Shown here piece after piece: positions 34,121-41,811 of a DNA stretch of 49,986 nucleotides; positions within the stretch are counted from its first letter, which is position 1; each line of letters opens with the position of its first letter. Below the pieces are notes generated by a model. That model searched no databases. It was not told the DNA's origin and worked only from the letters and a program-made list of their open reading frames with translations. The position numbers and the translations under genes are program-made. The stretch comes from an uncultured Alphaproteobacteria bacterium (GTDB taxonomy: Bacteria; Pseudomonadota; Alphaproteobacteria; HIMB59; GCA-002718135). The stretch lies in assembly GCA_902623255.1 (NCBI GenBank), contig CACNSY010000010.1, positions 1-49,986 on the forward strand. Reading direction: 5' to 3'.

Positions 34121-35254
34121 GTGGGGACAATATCACTTAAAAATATTTCAAAATCATTTGGGTCTACACAAGTACTGAATAATTTGAATGTTGATATAAA
34201 CGATGGAGAATTCTTAACATTAGTTGGTCCATCTGGTTGTGGTAAATCTACATTACTTAGAATAATTGCAGGATTGGAACAGCAGACTTCAGGCGATGTA
34301 TTAATAGATAATAAAAATGTAAATAGAGTTAGAGCCAGTGAAAGAGATTTGGCAATGGTATTCCAGTCATATGCTCTTTATCCTCATCTTACAGTAAGAA
34401 GAAATTTGGAAACTCCATTAAGACTAAGAGATTATAATGCATTTGAAAGACTTCCCTTAATTGGTAATTTTTCTCCAAGCAAAAAAGAGAAAACAGAATC
34501 TATAAATCAATTAGTAAATAAAACTTCTGAAACTCTAAAAATTTCAGAACTATTAGATAGAAAACCTGGACAATTGTCAGGCGGTCAGAGACAGAGAGTT
34601 GCTCTTGGTCGTGCTATGGTTAGAGAGCCTGTTGCCTTTTTAATGGATGAACCTCTTTCAAATTTAGATGCGGCTTTGAGAGTTCACATGCGATCTGAAC
34701 TATCTGAACTTCATAATTCACTTAAAACTACTTTTGTTTATGTAACACATGATCAAGCAGAAGCATTAACTATGTCTTCTAGAATGGCTGTTATGATTGA
34801 TGGAAATTTATTACAACTAGATACACCTCAAGAAGTATATGACAATCCTTCCTCATTAAGTGTAGCTCAATTTGTTGGAAGTCCAAAAATAAATATATTT
34901 AAAGGAACTGCGGACTCTGGTGGGACGGTAAGTTTTCTCAACGTTAATCTTAAAAGAAAAAGTTCTGAAAGTAATACAGATTTACATATTGGTATTCGAC
35001 CAGAACATTTAGAAATTACAAATGAAAGTAATGAAAATACATTTAGTGGAACGGTTGCATATAGAGAAAATTTAGGTTCAGATATTTTCTTTCATGTAAA
35101 TATTGAAGACGGTTCAAATAAAATAATTGTAAGGGGCTTACCACAATTGACTCACCAAATTTCAAACGGTTCTAGTGTAAATATAAAAAGAGTTTCAGAT
35201 AAAGCATTGCTATTTAATGAAGCCGGAATGAGAGTTCAATTTACTAATGCATAA
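34121..35254 (+). CDS. Ugp-type ABC transporter ATPase
   Basis: 377 aa, MalK/UgpC-type: Walker [10 protein letters not shown] (about 36-44), Q-loop MVFQSYALYPHLTV, signature LSGGQRQRVALGRAM, Walker B AFLMDEPLSNLDA, switch histidine in YVTHDQAEAL, and the C-terminal TOBE domain (IGIRPEHLEI). An insertion of about 20 residues (RDYNAFERLPLIGNFSPSKKEK) follows the Q-loop. GTG start at 34121 preceded by AGGGGGA (34110-34116). An ATG at 34117 is out of frame and closes after seven codons. It overlaps the first permease by eight bases. Confidence 0.92.
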   Translation: MGTISLKNISKSFGSTQVLNNLNVDINDGEFLTLVGPSGCGKSTLLRIIAGLEQQTSGDVLIDNKNVNRVRASERDLAMVFQSYALYPHLTVRRNLETPLRLRDYNAFERLPLIGNFSPSKKEKTESINQLVNKTSETLKISELLDRKPGQLSGGQRQRVALGRAMVREPVAFLMDEPLSNLDAALRVHMRSELSELHNSLKTTFVYVTHDQAEALTMSSRMAVMIDGNLLQLDTPQEVYDNPSSLSVAQFVGSPKINIFKGTADSGGTVSFLNVNLKRKSSESNTDLHIGIRPEHLEITNESNENTFSGTVAYRENLGSDIFFHVNIEDGSNKIIVRGLPQLTHQISNGSSVNIKRVSDKALLFNEAGMRVQFTNA

Positions 35255-36203
35255 TTCAAAAGCTCACATATGGTTTATTGCACCAGCAATCATACTGATG
35301 ATAATTATTTTAATCTTTCCTCTTTTTCTTGCAGGAGGAATTTCTTTTACTGACTATAATTTAGGAAACAAAACATTTGAGTGGGTTGGACTAGAAAATT
35401 ATGACAAGATGTTCAATCGCAAAACATATGTCAAAATGATTTGGGCCACAGCGACGTATGTTATTGTTGTGGTTCCAATTTCTGTTGTACTTGGATTATG
35501 TGCTGCTATGCTCTTAAATTCACTAAGATTTGGCGCTGATATATATAAAACAATTTTCTTTCTTCCAGTTATGGCAACTCTTCTTGCCATGGCAATTGCA
35601 TGGGAATTTACTCTTCATCCAACATTAGGAATTGTAAATAGTTTTTTAGCAAATGGGTGTGGAGGAGTTAGAGAATTCATTCTTGGTTTTCATTGGTTAC
35701 CGTGGGTAGACTCACAAGAAAGCTGGTATGCTGTAGCATGTGCAAACAACATGGATTTTCCATATTGGTTAAAGCAAAAAAATACTGCGATTTGGACAGT
35801 ATGTTTCATAGGAATTTGGCAGGCTTTTGGTTTTAACATGGTTTTATATTTAGCTGGCTTAACAAGTATACCAAGAGAGTTATACCAAGCTGCAGAAATG
35901 GATGGTGCTAAATCTACATGGGAGCAATTTAAACTTGTTACATGGCCAATGCTTGGTCCAACAACGTTGTTTGTTGTGACTATTACTACCATTAGAACAT
36001 TTCAGGTATTTGATACTATCGAAATACTTACTAAAGGTGGTCCATCAAAAACAACGTATGTCATGATGTATGCAATCTTTGAAAAAGCTATTCAACAAAA
36101 CTTAACAAGTATCGGTGCAGCAATCACTGTTGTCTTTATTGGATTTATTCTTGTGTTAACGTTTTTCCAAAGATATGTCATTGAGAAGAGGGTTCATTAT
36201 TAA
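35247..36203 (+). CDS. UgpA-like ABC transporter permease
   Basis: 318 aa, six membrane helices, MalF/UgpA branch. EAA loop AAEMDGAKSTWEQFKLVTWPMLGP; ending IEKRVHY like UgpA proteins. It carries a long periplasmic loop (about residues 125-180) with two cysteines (ANGCGG and VACANN) between helices. It shares its last base with the start of the partner permease. With 34121 and 36203 it makes the membrane part of an importer whose binding protein is probably at 29874-31127. Confidence 0.9.
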   Translation: MHNSKAHIWFIAPAIILMIIILIFPLFLAGGISFTDYNLGNKTFEWVGLENYDKMFNRKTYVKMIWATATYVIVVVPISVVLGLCAAMLLNSLRFGADIYKTIFFLPVMATLLAMAIAWEFTLHPTLGIVNSFLANGCGGVREFILGFHWLPWVDSQESWYAVACANNMDFPYWLKQKNTAIWTVCFIGIWQAFGFNMVLYLAGLTSIPRELYQAAEMDGAKSTWEQFKLVTWPMLGPTTLFVVTITTIRTFQVFDTIEILTKGGPSKTTYVMMYAIFEKAIQQNLTSIGAAITVVFIGFILVLTFFQRYVIEKRVHY

Positions 36204-37096
36204 TGGAAGCTAAACAATATATTGGGGAAGGTTGGAAGCATGCAATCTTAATTATTGGTGCTATCGTAGTAATGCTCCCTTTTTATATGATGGTTTCAAT
36301 GTCATTAAAATCTCAGCAAGAAATCCAATCAATTTCTGGTGGTCTTATTGGTGCGCAAGAAACTCAAACGTTTCCTGTATGTGTTAAAACTGGTTATTCA
36401 GAAGAAACATGTACAATGAAGCCATATCAATACAACTATTGGTTTGCTTTTGAAAAAGCTCCTATTCCTAGATACTTAATGAATGGTGTCATTGTTACTT
36501 TATCAATCTTCATTATTCAGGTTTTAGTCGCCTTACCGTGCGCGTATGCACTCGCTAAGTTACGGTTTTACGGGCGAGAATTTGTTTTCTCAATGGTTTT
36601 ATTTTGCTTGCTCATTCCAGTTCATGGAATTGCGCTTCCATTATATGTTATGTTGGCCCAGGCAGGATTAGTTGACACCTATTCCGCCTTGATACTTCCC
36701 TGGACCATATCGGTGTTTGGAATTTTTTTAATGCGGCAATTTTTTATGACTGTGCCCGATGAATTAATTGATGCCGCCAGGATGGACGGCATGGGAGAGT
36801 ACGCAATCGTATGGAAAGTAATGCTTCCAACTGCAATACCAGCGTTACTTGCTTTTGCAATATTCTCAGTTGTTGCACACTGGAATGATTATTTCTGGCC
36901 TCGTATGGTAATAACAGGAAATAGAGATCTCTTTACTCCGCCGCTTGGTATAAGAGAATTTAGAGGTGGAATTGATAGTGACGAATTTGGTCCTATGATG
37001 GCTTCGATAGTTACTGTAACTGTTCCTCTTATTGTTGCTTTTATAATCGCGCAAAAACGATTTATTGAAGGAATTACTTTGACAGGCATGAAGTAA
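36203..37096 (+). CDS. UgpE-like ABC transporter permease
   Basis: 297 aa, six membrane helices, MalG/UgpE branch. EAA loop AARMDGMGEYAIVWKVMLPTAIPAL and the UgpE-like WNDYFWPRMVITGNRDLFTPPLGIREF segment. The first periplasmic loop carries a cysteine pair (TFPVCVKTGYSEETCTM, about residues 51-67) absent from E. coli UgpE as I recall it. It ends the transporter operon 14 bases before an EamA gene. Confidence 0.9.
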   Translation: MEAKQYIGEGWKHAILIIGAIVVMLPFYMMVSMSLKSQQEIQSISGGLIGAQETQTFPVCVKTGYSEETCTMKPYQYNYWFAFEKAPIPRYLMNGVIVTLSIFIIQVLVALPCAYALAKLRFYGREFVFSMVLFCLLIPVHGIALPLYVMLAQAGLVDTYSALILPWTISVFGIFLMRQFFMTVPDELIDAARMDGMGEYAIVWKVMLPTAIPALLAFAIFSVVAHWNDYFWPRMVITGNRDLFTPPLGIREFRGGIDSDEFGPMMASIVTVTVPLIVAFIIAQKRFIEGITLTGMK

Positions 37097-37110
37097 ATTC
37101 TTATCTACTG

Positions 37111-37959
37111 ATGACATTGTCAGTAAATTTTATTTTTATCTTAATTCTTGTATCTGCTCTATGTCATGCAGTTTGGAGTGCTATAATAAAATCAAGTAAG
37201 AACCCTTTATCGTTAATGGGTATAACATCTGTCTTAGAAGTTACAATTTTTTTACCATTAACATTTACTGTTCCATTTCCAACTTTAGAGGTTTGGTATT
37301 TTTTAATTGCAACCGTCATCATTCACGTCATTTATAGATTAAATGTAATTTATTCTTATAGATACGGAGATCTTTCGTACATATATCCAATTTCTAGAGG
37401 AAGTTCATGTTTGTTTGTAGCGATCATTAGTATTTTATTTTTAAGTTCTGATATTAGTGTTGCTGGTTTTGTTGGAATATTAATTGTTTGTATTGGTTTA
37501 TTTTTAATTTCTTATTCTAAAAATTTATCTTTTAACTTCAGAGGTTTTGCTCTCGCAATATCAACGGCTATTCTAATTACTGCTTACACTTTAGTTGACG
37601 GGGTCGGGGTTAGACTTTCTGAAAATGGTTTTTCCTATATTTACTGGCTCTTCACACTTAATGGAATACCTCTACTAATTATTGGTTTGATCTCGAAAGA
37701 TGGTTTACGAAAAAGAGAAACATACACTTTTAGATCGGGGATTGCTGCTGGTGTCTTTGCAACAAGTAGTTACGCAATTGTTGTTTGGAGTATGCAATTT
37801 ATAGAAATAGCTTATGTCTCTAGTATTAGAGAAATAAGCATCGTGTTTGCTGCAATTATTGGAATGCTTTTCTTATTTGAGAAAAATGCAAAATCTCGAA
37901 TAATACCTTCTATTTTAATAGTGAGTGGTATTTCGGTTGTTTATTTTCAAATTCTATAA
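37111..37959 (+). CDS. EamA/DMT-family transporter
   Basis: 282 aa, ten predicted membrane helices in two EamA repeats (about 7-135 and 148-280). Typical repeat features: GDLSYIYPISRGSSCLFVAI and the second-repeat YVSSIREISIVFAAIIGMLFLFEK. Such carriers move metabolites or drugs; the substrate is not readable. It follows the UgpE-like permease by 14 bases on the same strand and may be co-transcribed, which would make export of a phosphonate-derived amino acid or import of a nutrient possible. Confidence 0.85.
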   Translation: MTLSVNFIFILILVSALCHAVWSAIIKSSKNPLSLMGITSVLEVTIFLPLTFTVPFPTLEVWYFLIATVIIHVIYRLNVIYSYRYGDLSYIYPISRGSSCLFVAIISILFLSSDISVAGFVGILIVCIGLFLISYSKNLSFNFRGFALAISTAILITAYTLVDGVGVRLSENGFSYIYWLFTLNGIPLLIIGLISKDGLRKRETYTFRSGIAAGVFATSSYAIVVWSMQFIEIAYVSSIREISIVFAAIIGMLFLFEKNAKSRIIPSILIVSGISVVYFQIL

Positions 37960-37994
37960 GGAAAAAATATAGACTTTTTGCACGAAAATTTTAT

Positions 37995-38165
37995 ATGACT
38001 TTTATGACTGAAGATATTGTGGAAGTAGATCCAAAAACCGAAACTATCTCTTGCGATGGTGGTGAAGATGGTTTAGGACATCCTGCAGTTTATTATACCT
38101 TCAATAATGAGAACAAAATTGTTTGTGGTTATTGCGGTAAAATATTTATAAAAAAAGAAGAGTAG
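37995..38165 (+). CDS. Small zinc-finger protein (zf-CHCC, NDUFS6-like)
   Basis: 56 aa, too short for most gene calls. Translation has C20, H29, C44 and C47 in the pattern C-x8-H-x14-C-x2-C with GHPAVYYTF and VCGYCGKIF, the zf-CHCC fold found in the complex I subunit NDUFS6 and in small alphaproteobacterial proteins. It may serve complex I assembly. The stop lies two bases before the start of the next gene; an alternative start is the methionine at codon 4 (38004). Confidence 0.85.
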   Translation: MTFMTEDIVEVDPKTETISCDGGEDGLGHPAVYYTFNNENKIVCGYCGKIFIKKEE

Positions 38166-38167
38166 AA

Positions 38168-38521
38168 ATGTACAAAGAATCTTGGGGTTTAAAAAGAATA
38201 TGTCCAATGTGTAGTAAGCAATACTACGACTTAGGAAGAACAGAACTGGAATGTCCTGAGTGTGGTAAAGAAATTGAAGTTACTACCATGACTAGACCAA
38301 GACGTGGAAGAAAACCTGGAAGTACTAATGCTGCTCCTTTAACTAATCCTATCCCTCCAAAACCAAAAGAAAAAGATGATGATCTTGATATCGATAATTT
38401 GGACTTGGATAACAACGAAGACAATCTTGAGGATGATACTGTTTTATTAGAAGATGAAACAGAAATTGATCCAATAGCCGAAGGTATTAAACCTAAAGAA
38501 GACGGCGAAGAAGAATACTAA
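38168..38521 (+). CDS. TIGR02300 / FYDLN-acid domain protein
   Basis: 117 aa. The N-terminal zinc ribbon has two C-x2-C pairs (RICPMCSKQYYDLGR and LECPECGKE), the YYDLGR corresponding to the FYDLN motif. A short basic linker (RPRRGRKPGS) is followed by a strongly acidic tail rich in D and E (about 70-115). This family is a conserved alphaproteobacterial marker of unknown function. It is coupled to the zinc-finger gene, two bases upstream. Confidence 0.9.
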   Translation: MYKESWGLKRICPMCSKQYYDLGRTELECPECGKEIEVTTMTRPRRGRKPGSTNAAPLTNPIPPKPKEKDDDLDIDNLDLDNNEDNLEDDTVLLEDETEIDPIAEGIKPKEDGEEEY

Positions 38522-38543
38522 AATTTCAATAAAAATTTAGAAG

Positions 38544-39782
38544 ATGTTTAAGGTACTACAAAACACTTGGGCTCTTTTTTTTGGCTTTGCTTTAATTAGT
38601 CTTGGTCACGGTTTGCAAGGAACACTAATCGGTGTTCGTTCTGTTTTAGAAGGTTTTAGTTTTTTTGCATCAGGACTTATTATAGCTGGTTATTACGTTG
38701 GATACTTAACTGGTGCGTTAACAATTCCAAGTTTTTTACAACGCGTTGGTCACATAAGAGTTTTTGCTGCTTTAGCATCCCTTGCTTCTATCGCTATATT
38801 ATTACACTCAGTATTTGTTCATCCCTATTCATGGATGTTTATACGAATATTAACTGGTTTAAGTCTTGCTGGAATTTATGTAATCATGGAGAGTTGGTTA
38901 AATGAAAAATCAACTAATCAAACTCGTGGTCAATTACTTTCCGTTTACATGATTATTACTTTTGTATTTGTTGGAGCAGGACAATTTTTATTAAATTTAG
39001 GCGATCCAGCTAAAGTTGATTTATTTATTTTAGTATCAATCTTATTATCATTCGCACTTCTTCCTATTCTTTTATCTTCAACAGAACAACCTAATACAGA
39101 AAGTCCTAAATTTTTTTCTTTAAGAGAATTTTATACTGTTTCACCTTTAGGTTTTGTTGGCGCATTAGCTACTGGTTTATCGCATAGTGCGGTTTTTGGG
39201 TACGGTGCAATTTATGCATCATCTATTAATTTAAGCTTATTTGAAATTTCTCTGTATATGATGATTATAACGTCAGCTGGCGCCCTATCTCAATGGCCTA
39301 TTGGATATTTATCAGATAGAATTGATAGACGTATTATTCTTATTGGTGTTTCTTTTATGGCTTCAGGTTTGAGTATATTTTTTGTTTTTGCAAACTTTAT
39401 GCCACTAACATTGTTTTTAATTTTTACTGGTCTTTTTTCAGTTGCATGTTTACCAATGTATTCACTTACAGTTGCTCATACAAATGACTTCTTACAACCT
39501 AATGAGATAGTATCAGCAAGTGCAACCTTTGGTATACTTATTGGTATTGGATCAATTATCGGACCTTTGTTTGTTTCTGGATTCATGGAAATTTTAGGAG
39601 CGGTAGGTTTTTACATCTATTTATTTTTAATACATGGACTACTGGGACTGTTTGGTTTGTATAGAATGACACAAAGAACTAAACCACGTGATCTTGAATC
39701 ACAATACAATCCTTTACCACGAAATATTAGTCCTGCCGGTATGGAAATGAACCCCGTTACTGAGCCAACTGAGGACGAGTAA
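38544..39782 (+). CDS. Major facilitator superfamily transporter (YcaD-like)
   Basis: 412 aa, twelve membrane helices. The first half has the SVLEGFSFFASGLIIAGYYVGYLTG segment and the MFS signature region RILTGLSLAGIYVIMESWLNEKS; the second has GYLSDRIDRR. Resembles the YcaD/CsbX subgroup; the substrate is unknown. Its last 26 bases overlap the 3' end of msrQ on the other strand. Confidence 0.88.
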   Translation: MFKVLQNTWALFFGFALISLGHGLQGTLIGVRSVLEGFSFFASGLIIAGYYVGYLTGALTIPSFLQRVGHIRVFAALASLASIAILLHSVFVHPYSWMFIRILTGLSLAGIYVIMESWLNEKSTNQTRGQLLSVYMIITFVFVGAGQFLLNLGDPAKVDLFILVSILLSFALLPILLSSTEQPNTESPKFFSLREFYTVSPLGFVGALATGLSHSAVFGYGAIYASSINLSLFEISLYMMIITSAGALSQWPIGYLSDRIDRRIILIGVSFMASGLSIFFVFANFMPLTLFLIFTGLFSVACLPMYSLTVAHTNDFLQPNEIVSASATFGILIGIGSIIGPLFVSGFMEILGAVGFYIYLFLIHGLLGLFGLYRMTQRTKPRDLESQYNPLPRNISPAGMEMNPVTEPTEDE

Positions 39783-40362
39783 GTCTTTTGAATATTCTAT
39801 GAAGTAATAAGAGGATAATTATTCCCATATAAATGACTGGTTCGGTTTTATCAGCGCGAACTAGAACATAAAAATGCATACTAGCCAGAATGGCTACTGG
39901 GTAAATTAAATAATGAATCTTCTTCCATAATTTAAAACCTAATCGTTTAATCATATTGTTTGTTGAAGTGCTAGCAAGTGGGATTAAAAAAAGAAAACTT
40001 ATAAAACCAAAAGTTATAAATGGTCTTTTTATAATATCTTGTATGATAAATTGCATATCTAAAAAATGATCTAAAACTATGTAAGTGGAGAAATGCAAAC
40101 AAACATAATAGAAAGCAAAAAGTCCAATCATTCTTCGTAATACAACTATCGATTTTAAAGATTTAATATTTGATAGAGTGGTAATCATAAGAGTTATTAT
40201 TATTAATCTAAGTGCCATTAGACCTAACTCATCCATTAGTTTTTCAATTGGATTTACTCCAAGATTCCCAGTAACAAATTGGTACGCCCAGAGTAGACTA
40301 GGAAATAAAATTAAAATAAATAAGACAGGTTTACTGCGATTAAAATTTCTTGTTGAAAACAT
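39757..40362 (-). CDS. msrQ: Heme-b membrane subunit MsrQ (YedZ)
   Basis: 201 aa, five to six membrane helices, ferric-reductase-like domain. Heme-ligand histidines are in YVCLHFSTYI, KKIHYLIYP and ASMHFYVLV. MsrQ passes electrons from the quinone pool or flavin to periplasmic MsrP. Three bases separate it from msrP. Confidence 0.9.
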   Translation of the reverse strand: MFSTRNFNRSKPVLFILILFPSLLWAYQFVTGNLGVNPIEKLMDELGLMALRLIIITLMITTLSNIKSLKSIVVLRRMIGLFAFYYVCLHFSTYIVLDHFLDMQFIIQDIIKRPFITFGFISFLFLIPLASTSTNNMIKRLGFKLWKKIHYLIYPVAILASMHFYVLVRADKTEPVIYMGIIILLLLHRIFKRLTRPQLAQ

Positions 40363-40365
40363 TCA

Positions 40366-41283
40366 TTAATAAAATTTAGTCAAATCTAAATCTTTATAGA
40401 GATGTGCTACTTCTTCTTCATAGCCATTAAACATAAGTGTTTCTCTTCTTTTAAATTCTCCAATTCGTCTCTCTGTTCCTTGACTCCATCTTGGATGATT
40501 AACATTAGGATTAACATTAGCATAAAAACCATATTCCCAAGGAGCTAAAGTTTCCCAAGATGTTTCAGGTTGAGTATCTAAAAATCTAATTTCCACAATT
40601 GATTTAATTGATTTGAAACCATACTTCCATGGAACTACTAATCTGATGGGTGCACCATTTTGATTAGGCATTTCATGACCATACAATCCAGTTGCTAATA
40701 TTGTTAGAGGATTCATTGCTTCATCCATTCGAAGCCCTTCTCTATATGGCCAAATAATTGTTCTCTTTTGCTGACCTGGCATTTCTTCCGGCCTGAATAC
40801 AGTTACAAATTGAACATACTTTGCTGAACTTAAAGGTTTGGCCATTTTTATAAGTTCAGATAACTGAAAACCTTGCCAAGGAATAACCATGGACCATGCT
40901 TCAACACATCTTAATCTATAAACCCTATCTTCTATTGTTACATTTGATAAAATTTTTTCTAAGTCAAATGTTTGAGGCTTTTTCACGAGACCATCTATTT
41001 TTATTGTCCATGGCCTAGGTTTAAAATTTCCAGAATTTAAATGGGGATGTTTTTTATGAGTTCCAAACTCATAAAAATTATTGTACGTTGTGATTTCTTC
41101 GTAAGAATTAAGTTTGTCGTTTTCATTTAGATTTTTAGTATAAATTGAAAGATCACTATCGTGGTTTGCAAATGCTGATGAGGTAACCGTTGCTAGCATG
41201 GCGCTAGCTAAAGATCCCTTTATAAACTTACGTCTATTTAAATATGTCTTATAGGGTGTGATTTCAGATCCTAAAATTTTCAT
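40366..41283 (-). CDS. msrP: Periplasmic methionine sulfoxide reductase MsrP (YedY), molybdoenzyme
   Basis: 305 aa with a twin-arginine signal (YLNRRKFIKGSLASAMLA, cleavage near SAFA). The molybdopterin domain has the Mo-ligating cysteine in YRLRCVEAWSMVIPWQGF and the later APIRLVVPWKYGFKSIKSI. It repairs oxidised methionines in envelope proteins. Paired with the MsrQ gene downstream; a cytochrome c gene lies 51 bases upstream on the same strand and could take part in electron flow. Confidence 0.95.
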   Translation of the reverse strand: MKILGSEITPYKTYLNRRKFIKGSLASAMLATVTSSAFANHDSDLSIYTKNLNENDKLNSYEEITTYNNFYEFGTHKKHPHLNSGNFKPRPWTIKIDGLVKKPQTFDLEKILSNVTIEDRVYRLRCVEAWSMVIPWQGFQLSELIKMAKPLSSAKYVQFVTVFRPEEMPGQQKRTIIWPYREGLRMDEAMNPLTILATGLYGHEMPNQNGAPIRLVVPWKYGFKSIKSIVEIRFLDTQPETSWETLAPWEYGFYANVNPNVNHPRWSQGTERRIGEFKRRETLMFNGYEEEVAHLYKDLDLTKFY

Positions 41284-41334
41284 AATAATAATATATATCT
41301 TAAATATTAAAATTGAAGATTTGCTTCAATAATC

Positions 41335-41742
41335 TTAGCTTTTAAAATGGGAGTTATATTTATTTAGTATTTTTTCTGGCCATGTACTTTTAATAAATTC
41401 AAGAATAGACCAAACATCGTCATCTGATAACGCATCATTACCAAGCATTTTACCTTCATAATCAGGATTTGATTTTTTAAAACCATATTTAATGACATGA
41501 AATAATTGTGCAGGAGAGTGGTGCCAAGTATGCCCAGTGCCATTAAGAGGAGGTGCTCTTCTATGGCCATCTTCATCTAACGATTTATCCCACTCTTCAT
41601 GACCTGCTAAATTACCCATATGACACCCTGCACAATTTTCAGCATATAGTTTCATACCTTTAAAAATATCAACTTCTGCTGCATGAATACTATGCCCACT
41701 ACATAATATTATAAGTACCGAAATTAATTTAAGGGTTTGCAT
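41335..41742 (-). CDS. Exported class I cytochrome c
   Basis: 135 aa with a signal peptide (residues about 1-21, ending SIHAA) and one heme site CAGCH (about 35-39); a distal methionine is probably in GKMLGNDALSDDDVWSILEFIKSTWP. Small periplasmic electron carrier. On the same strand just before msrP, 51 bases away, so possibly in that operon. Divergent from the YejA-like gene. Confidence 0.85.
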   Translation of the reverse strand: MQTLKLISVLIILCSGHSIHAAEVDIFKGMKLYAENCAGCHMGNLAGHEEWDKSLDEDGHRRAPPLNGTGHTWHHSPAQLFHVIKYGFKKSNPDYEGKMLGNDALSDDDVWSILEFIKSTWPEKILNKYNSHFKS

Positions 41743-41811
41743 TCTATTTATATAATTTTTTAAATTTATATTTCATTACAAATCTGTCTTTTTTTTTGAT
41801 AGGATATATCT

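Noticed and set aside
21725..37096. Phosphonate biosynthesis cluster
   Set aside because: The key enzyme PepM (phosphoenolpyruvate mutase) and phosphonopyruvate decarboxylase are absent, while PhnA, PhnY and PhnZ are degradative, so catabolism is the better reading.
41743..41811. Pho box before the cytochrome c gene
   Set aside because: One half-site TTGTAAT is present on the minus strand but the second half (TATAAAT) does not match, and the genes have no phosphorus link.
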